Origin: Prasinococcaceae sp. CCMP 1430
Lineage: Eukaryota > Prasinodermophyta > Palmophyllophyceae > Prasinococcales > Prasinococcaceae
Assembly: GCA_013416795.1 (NCBI GenBank)
Contig: RQSC01000907.1
Span: 136,131 to 174,177 of the forward strand
DNA: 38,047 nt
Direction: 5' to 3'
Below, in pieces: positions 31,368 to 38,047 of the stretch. The notes below the pieces were generated by a model. It did no database searches, was not told the DNA's origin, and was given only the letters and a program-made list of their open reading frames with translations. A program made the position numbers and the translations under genes. How positions within the stretch are numbered: position 1 is the stretch's first letter; every line of letters starts with the position of its first letter.

Positions 31368-32840
31368 CTGCGCGTGCGCGCGGGTGCAGCCGTGTCAGTT
31401 ACGCGTCCCGGGAGCGGGCGTGGCGGAGGATCTGGCCGCGCGTGCACGCTGCTGGCGCCGCGTGCCGCGAGCGCATGCCGTCCGCGCGCATGCCGCTTGC
31501 GCGTGCGCGCGCACGCGCGCGTGGTGGGTGGCCCACGCCCCGGCCCGAGCGGAGGAGGGGCACGCGTGCGGTCTGGCGCGGCAGCCGCGGCAGCAGCAGC
31601 GGGGCAGCGGGGCAGCGGCGGCGGCAGCAGGGGGCGCCCCGCCCACCGCGCTCGGGGAACCGCGCCCCATCAGAAAGCACGTGATGCGCAAGGCGCCACG
31701 CGACCGAATGGAATCCATCCCCCTTTTTCAAAAACGTGTACTTTCGCACACATTGATTCCACTTTTAGGTCTGGATGACAGCGAATCCAACAGAATCCAT
31801 CTCGGAGAGCATTTGATGGAGCGCGCCCAGCGTCAGTCTTGCGGAAGGAATTTCGCGCGCGGCGCCGGGGCGGTTCGCCGCGACGCAGGTGCTCGCGCGC
31901 GAGCGCGTGGCGGCTCGGAAAGGCGGCACGGCGGTATTTCGCCAGCGCGTTCCGAAATGCCACCGAAGGCGCGCCGTTTGTACGCGCGCGTGCGCGCGCG
32001 CGCGCGCGCGCCGAGGCCGGCACAGCGCGTGCGTGGCGCGCGGCTCGCCGCGGCTGCGGCGAACGCACGGCTGGCGGGGGAAAAGGCGAGGTGAGGCTAC
32101 GGAGCGGATGGACGCGGCGCTCTGCGACGCGGTGCGGGGTGGAGGGGGAGGGGGAGGGGGCGCCACGGGGGCGCCCGCGCGCGCGGGTCGCCGCGCGCGC
32201 ATGCATAGATCTTCGCGCGCCAAGGGCGCCGCTTGCGCCTTGGCGCTGGCAATGGCAGGCAAGCCTGTGCGCCGAGGCAAACAAGGCGCTGGGAGAGACC
32301 AGCTTCTAGAAGAGGCGCATCGCGCCCTCGCTGGGCGGCGCTGCTATGCACGCCTACCGGGCGATGCGTGCCACGGCTCCTGCGCGCGTGCGGCGCAATG
32401 CGAGCGCACTTGGGCTGTTCCGCGGGCGACGCGAGCAAGCGCTGACTCGGTGCTGCGCTCTCCCCATTCCGTGCCCCCCAGCGCTGCGCCGCCTGCACAG
32501 TCTCTCGCCGTCGACGCAAGCGCGACACCAATGTGCGTGAGATGCTGCTCTTGCTACGCGCCGCTCGCACGCGCGCGCCGGGCGGGGCTCCTGTGATGAC
32601 AAACCACACAATATCATTCATGCGTGTCAGCTGAATCTGCGTGATGCACAAACCTAATCTTCTCACTGAGGACCGCACCCGGCGAGGGCCATTTGTGCCG
32701 CCGCCGCCGAGAGATCAGGCGTAGATGCCCGCGCCCCGACCCGTGCAGCCGTGCTGACCCGCCCGCCTCTGGTGCGCGCTGTCCGCGCATCTGTCACCGC
32801 GCGTGTGAACCCCGCGTCGCCGGCGACGCCCCTTCCACAG
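31368..32840. other. Divergent intergenic region upstream of AP-2 mu and RPT5
   Basis: About 1.47 kb, the longest gene-free stretch. Mostly GCGC-rich low complexity (for example 31984-32010), with a relatively AT-rich island at 31700-31830 containing two imperfect GAATCCATC words (near 31710 and 31791). A second, less GC-rich patch is at 32590-32660. It should contain the promoters of both genes and the first exon of AP-2 mu. I recognise no protein or RNA gene. Confidence 0.5.
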
Positions 32841-34239
32841 ATGGACGTCGACGCGTCGATATGGGGCGAGGACGAAGACACCATCGCGCTCCAGAATGAG
32901 CTTCAGGGCATGTCGGCGGAACAGATCCAACAGCGCACGCGCCTGATGGAGAACGAGATCCGCGTGCTCAAGGACGAGTCGACGCGGCTGAGCGAGGTGC
33001 AGAGCGGCATTCGCGAGCGTATCAAGGAGAACCAGGAGAAGGTGAAGCTCAACAAGCAGCTCCCGTACCTGGTCGGCAACGTCGTCGAAATCCTGGAGAT
33101 GAACCCCGACGACGATGAAGAGGAGGACGGCGCCAACGTCGACCTCGATGCGCAGCGCAAGGGGAAGTGCGTGGTGCTCAAGACGAGCACTCGGCAGACC
33201 ATCTTCCTGCCGGTTGTGGGGCTCGTGGACGCGAATGAGCTGAAGCCGGGGGACCTGGTCGGCGTCAACAAGGACAGCTACCTCATCCTCGACACCCTCC
33301 CCGCCGAGTACGACTCGCGTGTAAAGGCGATGGAGGTGGACGAGAAACCCACAGAGGACTACACGGACATCGGCGGGCTGGACAAGCAGATCCAGGAGCT
33401 CGTCGAGGCCATCGTTCTTCCCATGACGCACAAGGAGCGCTTCGACAAGCTCGGCATCAAGCCGCCCAAGGGTGTGCTGTGCTACGGCCCTCCGGGCACG
33501 GGCAAGACGCTCATCGCTCGCGCCTGTGCCGCACAGACAAACGCGTGCTTCTTGAAGCTCGCGGGCCCGCAGCTCGTGCAGATGTTCATTGGCGATGGCG
33601 CAAAGCTCGTGCGGGACGCGTTCACGCTGGCCAAGGAGAAGGAGCCCGCGATCATTTTCATCGATGAGATCGATGCCGTGGGCACCAAGCGCTTCGGTTC
33701 GGACACCAACGGCGACCGCGAGGTGCAGCGCACCATGCTTGAGCTGCTCAACCAGCTGGACGGATTCTCCAGCGACGTCAGCGTGAAGATCATCGCGGCT
33801 ACCAACCGAGCGGACATCCTGGACCCCGCGCTCATGCGGTCGGGCCGCCTCGACCGCAAGATCGAGTTCCCGCACCCCAACGAAAGCGCGCGCGCGCAGA
33901 TCCTGCGGATTCACTCGCGCAAGATGAACGTCAACGCCGACGTCAACTACGAGGAGCTGGGCCGGTCGACGGACGACTTCAACGCCGCGCAGCTGAAGGC
34001 CGTGTGCGTGGAGGCGGGCATGCTCGCGCTGCGCCGCGACGGCACGGAGGTCAACCACGAGGACTTCGTCGAGGGCATTGTGCAGGTGCAGGCGAAGAAG
34101 AAGGGTGCGTCGCGTGCGCAGCAGCTGCGCGCGCGCCGATGCTGCGCGTGATGCCTGTGGTCGCCGACGTCCGCTGACAAACGCGCTGGGCCGCGCCGCC
34201 CACCGCTGCTGCGCAGCCACGCACTCCTACTACGCCTAG
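32841..34239 (+). CDS. RPT5: 26S proteasome regulatory ATPase RPT5 (PSMC3/6A)
   Basis: Two exons, 32841-34104 and 34217-34239, with a 112-nt phase-1 intron (428 residues). RPT5 is one of six AAA+ subunits of the 19S base that unfold substrates and open the 20S gate. It has an N-terminal coiled coil ([18 protein letters not shown]), the OB domain ([34 protein letters not shown]), Walker A GPPGTGKT (216-223), Walker B IIFIDEID (271-278) and the second region of homology. The last 23-nt exon encodes only the end, giving KKKATHSYYA. Its YYA is the hydrophobic-Tyr-X motif that docks in the alpha ring, typical of RPT5. If the intron were retained the protein would end in a different Arg/Cys-rich sequence without that motif. 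Start at ATG 32841 ([11 protein letters not shown]). Confidence 0.96.
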
Positions 34240-34275
34240 CTCGGAGGCGCCTCACGCGCATCGCCGCCGCTGTTT

Positions 34276-34281
34276 AATAAA
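34276..34281 (+). terminator. AATAAA polyadenylation signal of RPT5
   Basis: Canonical AATAAA 37 nt after the RPT5 stop codon, in a short 113-nt convergent intergenic space. Confidence 0.55.
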
Positions 34282-34352
34282 CCATCAGTATGATACACGC
34301 ACGATGTGTGAAACTGTAGGACAGCTCAAGAAGTGCCTTTGCATTGCTGTCT

Positions 34353-35138
34353 CTAGCTGCTCGCGTCAGCCTCGAAGGTCACTCTCTCGGTGACCCACGC
34401 CCCTTGGCACAAGCCGAAGTCTCTCCGCTTCAGCACGAATGTGTACGTCGCGGGCGGCACGTTTGCCTTCGCGTGCGGCAATACGCGGGCCACGACGGTC
34501 GCGCGCGCCGCCTCCCCCTGTCCCACCTCCTCGCATGACAGCACCTCGTAATTCAGCAGGTCGCGGAGGTGGGGCAGCTCACTCATCTTGCCCATGAAAT
34601 GGTCTAAGTGGTACAGGCTCGAACTCTTGCCAAGGAAGTAGCGGGAGAGCTCCATGCCTCCCGCCCCCTCACAGAAACTTCTCGCCCAATCGGCAGAGAG
34701 AGACACAGAAAGTGAGGGTGGGAGGGAGGGAAGGAGGGAGAGAGCAGCAGCAGCGGCGACAGCAGCGTCCACAAGCATAGTGCGCATGTCATGTGAGCAC
34801 GAGCGCGGGCGCAGGCGCGGGCGCGGGCGCAGGCGCAGGCGCGGGCGTTGGCGCACACACCTGTACAGGGTCGTGATGCCGTGATTCGCGAACGGCTCGT
34901 TGTTGTTGCGCATCGCATCGAGCTGCACGCACACGGCTTGCTCAGCACTGAGCTCGGTAGATGGGCCAACGAGCGGGTCGGCGCAGTTCTGCGGGTTGCG
35001 GAGTTCGTCGGGCAGGCCTCCGGGCACGAGCGACGCGCGGGCGGCGCGTGGCGGCCGCTGCGCCGAACCACCAACCCCGCGCCGCGCTGCCACCGCCGCA
35101 GCCGTCGCCGCTCGGGCCTGGGCCGACGCCGCCGCCAT
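34353..35138 (-). CDS. Conserved protein of unknown function, possibly plastid-targeted and NTF2-like
   Basis: Two exons, 35138-34861 and 34677-34353, with a 183-nt phase-2 GT-AG intron (the join reads TLY-S-FCEGAGGMELSRYFLG). About 200 residues. Start at ATG 35136-35138 gives an Ala/Arg-rich leader (MAAASAQARAATAAAVAARR) resembling an organelle transit peptide. The mature part contains STELSAEQAVCVQLDAMRNN and EPFANHGITTLYSFCEGAGG, then YHLDHFMGKMSELPHL and a beta-rich end, ATYTFVLKRRDFGLCQGAWV. This pattern (helices with a pocket followed by beta strands, comparable to DUF4864-like proteins) suggests an NTF2-like cone fold found in algal and plant proteins, but I cannot name the function. 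Confidence 0.72.
   Translation of the reverse strand: MAAASAQARAATAAAVAARRGVGGSAQRPPRAARASLVPGGLPDELRNPQNCADPLVGPSTELSAEQAVCVQLDAMRNNNEPFANHGITTLYRCVRQRPRLRLRPRPRLRPRSCSHDMRTMLVDAAVAAAAALSLLPSLPPSLSVSLSADWARSFCEGAGGMELSRYFLGKSSSLYHLDHFMGKMSELPHLRDLLNYEVLSCEEVGQGEAARATVVARVLPHAKANVPPATYTFVLKRRDFGLCQGAWVTERVTFEADASS
34798..34855 (+). repeat. GCGGGCGCAG minisatellite inside an intron
   Basis: About nine imperfect copies of a 6-nt unit (GCGGGC / GCAGGC) within the 183-nt intron of the NTF2-like gene, next to its donor. A purine-rich GGGAGGGAGG block at 34714-34742 (pyrimidine-rich on the coding strand) lies nearer the acceptor. Confidence 0.75.
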
Positions 35139-35551
35139 CGATGCCCCGGGCTGCCGCGGTGCAGGCACTGGCGCAGCCGGGGCGGGCGCTCGAGTGGTGC
35201 GTCGCGCTAGCACACGCCTTCACATCCAAAAACCAGAGAGATGCGGAGGCAGGAGAGCGGGAAAGCACGCGTCCCAGGGGAGCACGGCTCCTCCACGGCC
35301 ACCACCCCCAGGTGGGGAGGGGCTTGGCGGTGCAGCGCTCGCCTGGCCGCGACATGCGCGCTGGCGTGTCGCCTCTTTCAAACGGCATATGATACACTTA
35401 CTGGCTCGCGGCCGGCACGCACGGGCGCGGCGGCGGCAGCGAATGGCGACGGGGCGCCCCCCTCGCCCGCCCCGGGGCATGCACCTGCTTGCGCGCGCGC
35501 GCGCCTCGCCGGGCATCCGCTCCAGCGTCGGTGGCCCGGCCCGGGAGCTCA
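35139..35551. other. Intergenic region between the NTF2-like and Tab2 genes
   Basis: 413 nt holding the promoter of the NTF2-like gene and the 3' flank of Tab2 (both minus strand). GC-rich; no gene or repeat identified. Confidence 0.5.
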
Positions 35552-36496
35552 TTATGCCCTGGGCATCGCGATGTCGCGCAACGCCCAGAAGCCCAACACG
35601 TCCTCGTCGTCCACGTCCGCCTGCAGAGCGAGGAAGTGCAGCCCACCCACCTCGGCTTTCGCGTCTGCCCAATCGCGCGCCTCCTTGTCCGCCGCGGCGT
35701 CGTTGCGCGGCCACGTCGCATATCGGTAGCGCGTGGACACGCCCGCCTCCATCACCAGCGTCGCGCGAGAATCGTCCGCCTGCAGGGCCACCACCTCCAG
35801 CCCGCACGTCCACGCTGCCACGGCAGCCGCGCGCCGCGAGAGCGCGACCACGCCCGGCACGCTGGCGTTCATGTCCAGCCCCAGCTCGTCGGCGACGGCC
35901 TCCACGTCGATGGTGTCCCCGAACAGCGACCCGCCGCGCACGGACTTCGACTCCTCGATGAGCTCCCCAAGCTCCAGCTCCACGAACGCCCACTGCGAGC
36001 CCGCCAGTTCCTGGGGCAGGTCCTCGAGTGGGCCCTGCTCCGGCGCCATGAGCGGCGGGGCATTCGCCTGGAAGCCCGGGTGCACGGAGTACACGGTGTC
36101 GTAGCGCTCGTCGAGCCAGCTGATGAGCTCGGCGCACCGCCGCGACGGCACGGGCTTGATGCCCAAATCCTTGAGCGCGCGCGAGATGATGGTGTTCATC
36201 TGCGTGCGGAAGAAGCGCACCTTGGTCGGCATCACGCCGCCGTTCGCCTCGTCGGCGACGCGCTGCAGCGCGGACTTCAGGTTGGCGCTGTTCACCTTGT
36301 TGTTGGCGAAGTACTCGGCGTGCTGCACCGCACCCGTCTCGTCGCACACCAGCAGCTCCCACACCTTCTTGCCGCGCTCGTCGAGCATCGGCCGCGAGCA
36401 GAAGTCCAGCTGCCACGTATCGGCCGGCGCGGGCGGGCCGGCCGCCTCCAGCGCGGCGCCGTCGGCATCCGGCGCGGCGCCGGCGTCGGTGGTCGC
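35552..36496 (-). CDS. Tab2/ATAB2-like plastid translation factor (DUF1092)
   Basis: Tab2 and ATAB2 bind RNA and are needed to translate photosystem mRNAs (psaB in Chlamydomonas). The whole family core is present: TWQLDFCSRPMLDERGKKVW, ELLVCDETGAVQHAEYFANN, KVRFFRTQMNTIISRALKDL, GIKPVPSRRCAELISWLDER, YDTVYSVHPGFQ, QWAFVELELGELIEE and a C-terminal YATWPRN plus GGLHFLALQADVDDEDVLGF. The upper boundary is placed at an acceptor-like CAG (36497-36499) in phase 0. The frame stays open toward the N at 36567, so the exon may begin earlier (one alternative acceptor at a GATCGCAG nearby). The transit peptide and start codon are on a missing 5' exon. A plastid location is inferred from the family. Confidence 0.93.
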   Translation of the reverse strand, partial: ATTDAGAAPDADGAALEAAGPPAPADTWQLDFCSRPMLDERGKKVWELLVCDETGAVQHAEYFANNKVNSANLKSALQRVADEANGGVMPTKVRFFRTQMNTIISRALKDLGIKPVPSRRCAELISWLDERYDTVYSVHPGFQANAPPLMAPEQGPLEDLPQELAGSQWAFVELELGELIEESKSVRGGSLFGDTIDVEAVADELGLDMNASVPGVVALSRRAAAVAAWTCGLEVVALQADDSRATLVMEAGVSTRYRYATWPRNDAAADKEARDWADAKAEVGGLHFLALQADVDDEDVLGFWALRDIAMPRA

Positions 36497-36566
36497 CTGC
36501 GTGGACGCGGCCGCTGCGATCACCCCCCTGCCCCTCACCCTCCCGACCCGAGGTCCAGCGCGCCCC

Positions 36567-36567
36567 N
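36567..36567. other. Single ambiguous base, probable collapsed gap
   Basis: N just upstream of Tab2. On its far side the minus strand reads VSGAEAAIEETLA (about 36570-36612), which looks coding but cannot be attached to Tab2. Missing sequence is likely. Confidence 0.5.
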
Positions 36568-37436
36568 GCACGCAAGAGTCTCCTCGATGGCGGCCTCGGC
36601 ACCGCTCACAAGCACACCCACCCCCCGCCAAAAAAAAACGCGGATTTGATCGCCGCGTGCCGACCCCCGAGGGGAACCCCGTGTCGAAACGCACCCGCGC
36701 AAAACCGCGGAAGGCGCTTTCGCTCGCGCTTTCGCGCGCCTCGGCCCCGGCGGGGTCCCGCGCCCCGCAAACGGATGACGCGCGCGCGCGCGCGCGGCTA
36801 GGTTTTCGGCATGCGCGCAGCGGGGCAGCGGCCGCGATCGCGCGGCGCGAGCGCGGGAGCGCGCGCGCGAGCGCTGTTTTCAGGTGCGTGTGTACGTGCG
36901 TGTGCCTGTTTTCGTGTGCGCGGTTCCGCGTTTTCGTGCGTGTGTGTGTGTGTTCGTGTGTGTGCGTGTGGGGGGAGTGTTTTCGTGTGTGTGTGTGGGT
37001 GGGTGTGGGTGTGAGTGTGCATGTGATTTCGCCTCTTGGTGCCGAAAAGTTCCGCGAGGCTCCTCGCGGTGCGCGCGCGGCGTATTCGCTTCTTTGTTTT
37101 TTCGTGCCAGGTGCGCTCGCGCCGTCGCCGCCTCTTGCTTGGCCCGAAAACGATCCTGTGCTGCGTTGTGGGCGCGCGGCGGCAGCCCCGCGCGCGCTTG
37201 TTGGCGTGATAGTCCGGGCGCAACACCGCCTGCCAGGCATGCGTGATGTCGTTAGCGTCGAGATGGCACGCAGGCACACCCTCAAGGAGACACAAGAAGG
37301 CGCCTCCATAGAGAACCTTTGCGGTGTTAGAGAGCGACGCAAGGCGAGGAGGAGTACCACGAGGCGTGGGTGGACGACGACGCTGACTTCCTGTATTGGT
37401 TGGACGTTATAGCAGAGCGTGAGGACGCCGATGCGC
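36568..37436. other. Intergenic region containing a TG-rich tract
   Basis: No coding gene recognised. Positions 36883-37022 hold a long TG/GTGTGCGT-rich tract, an imperfect (GTGC/GTGT)n. From 37200 on, sequence is less GC-biased and leads into the retrotransposon fragment. A plus-strand frame near 37340-37480 reads EEYHEAWVDDDADFLYW and ends ADALSRRSPHSIYR, of unclear meaning. Confidence 0.55.
36883..37022 (+). repeat. TG-rich (GTGTGCGT-type) simple-sequence tract
   Basis: About 140 nt dominated by TG steps with interruptions (TTTTCGTG) and a G6 run. Low-complexity DNA with potential for alternating-purine structures. Confidence 0.85.
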
Positions 37437-37715
37437 TTAGCCGAAGGTCGCCACACTCCATTTATAGAGTCCAAAAGGTGTCGTGAACGCTGTTTCATGG
37501 CGATGGTCTGGGTGGACGAGAACCTGGTGATATCCGCTCCAAAGGTCAATGGCGGAGAGGACGGAGGCTCCCTGGAGGTGGTGGATGCACTCTTCGATAG
37601 TCGGAATAGGATATCGGTTCTTGATGGTCTGGGCGTTGAGTCGTACGTACGCAAGGCACATTCTGATCTTGTCCCGCTCGACCTTCATGAGGATCGGAGC
37701 TGAGTAGTCTTTCAT
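37437..37715 (-). pseudogene. Ty3/gypsy-type reverse transcriptase fragment (LTR retrotransposon relic)
   Basis: Minus-strand frame opening at ATG 37713-37715 with the N-terminal RT block of gypsy-type polyproteins: RMCLAYVRLNAQTIKNRYPI followed by PTIEECIHHLQGASVLSAID and LWSGYHQVLVHPDHRHETAF, then TTPFGLY. After this the expected 'EF..MPFGL.NAP..FQ' order is scrambled (KWSVATFG) and a stop follows at 37437-37439. The YLDD active-site motif, RNase H and integrase are not found downstream, and GC-rich unrelated sequence lies upstream, so it is a broken remnant and not a working element. The base composition is less GC-rich than neighbouring genes. No LTR was identified inside the window. Confidence 0.85.
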
Positions 37716-38047
37716 TTTGGATTTTTTAGATTCACCTCGCGCGGGCGGGCCGCCGATCCGCGGCCCCCTTTGGGTTTTGAATTTTGATTTTTTGGGGTAA
37801 AGTTGTAGGGTTCATCGACGATGACGCCGATCGCGCCGGTGGCGATGCAGAAGATTGAGCGCGGTGCTGGGATCTGATCCGCCCCGTCGCCGCGCGGGGG
37901 CGCCGGCGGATTCCGCGGGGGCGAAACGCGCCTACCGGGCGTTCGCGCGGGTGCGCGCCGGTACGGCGTTTCGGCGGGCGGCGCGCGCGAAATCGAAAGC
38001 GGGTTCTGCGCGTCGGCGGGATCGCAGGGCGCTGCGCGCGCGCGCGC
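37716..38047. other. Terminal region without recognisable gene
   Basis: 332 nt. Begins with T-rich sequence (TTTTGGATTTTTTAG and TTTTGATTTTTTGGGG) beside the retroelement fragment, then becomes highly GC-rich. It may be retroelement flank or LTR; no gene is supported. Confidence 0.5.

Noticed and set aside
32751-32840. In-frame extension upstream of RPT5 ATG
   Set aside because: No ATG and no similarity to RPT5; the ATG at 32841 gives the expected N-terminus.
37340-37480. Plus-strand ADALSRR string resembling the end of a gypsy RNase H domain
   Set aside because: It overlaps the reverse-transcriptase fragment on the opposite strand and the residues around it do not fit RNase H, so it is probably chance.

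Overview
This window reads as nuclear DNA of a very GC-rich photosynthetic eukaryote, most likely a unicellular alga. The genes are eukaryotic (26S proteasome ATPase, AP-2 clathrin adaptor, Sly1-type Sec1 protein, nuclear cap-binding subunit 3, CCDC81-like protein). They are cut by short GT-AG introns of about 95-290 nt, and several products belong to plastids (LIL3, Tab2, a non-catalytic rhodanese-like membrane protein). The presence of a chlN fragment points to a lineage whose plastid carries light-independent protochlorophyllide reductase genes. A haptophyte or another secondary alga would fit, but the window alone does not settle this.

Layout. 1-5 kb: 3' exons of a 3-hydroxyacyl-CoA dehydratase (+), a TPR/tubulin-tyrosine-ligase-like fusion (-) and an SMP-30-like beta-propeller (+). 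5-12.5 kb: a small coiled-coil protein (-), a TPR protein (+), asparagine synthetase (+) and a farnesylatable DnaJ (-). 13.4-17 kb: a 91-base assembly gap, a CCDC81-like tandem HU-domain protein (+) and an ABCG half-transporter (-). 17.5-18.2 kb: an AT-rich, 709-nt piece of the plastid gene chlN (-) with razor-sharp borders. 18.2-25.6 kb: a 5'-truncated rhodanese-like plastid protein (+), NCBP3 (-), a DUF1826 protein (+), phosphoglycerate mutase (+) and SLY1/SCFD1 (-). 26-31.4 kb: a class IV aminotransferase in five exons (+), LIL3 (+) and AP-2 mu in at least four exons (-). 32.8-36.5 kb: RPT5 (+), an unrecognised conserved protein (-) and Tab2 (-). The last kilobase holds a decayed Ty3/gypsy reverse-transcriptase fragment.

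The genes are mostly single transcription units in alternating orientation, so no operon logic applies. The plastid theme (LIL3 for late chlorophyll synthesis, Tab2 for photosystem translation, the rhodanese-like protein, the chlN piece) is a co-occurrence and not evidence of a cluster. Assembly uncertainty matters here: all four N positions (8931, 13369-13459, 20771, 36567) lie at the 5' ends of genes, and the first exons of asparagine synthetase, DnaJ, CCDC81-like, NCBP3 and probably Tab2 appear to be lost in or near them. The most notable observation is the intact plastid chlN segment fused into nuclear sequence. It is either a recent plastid-to-nucleus transfer or an assembly chimera.
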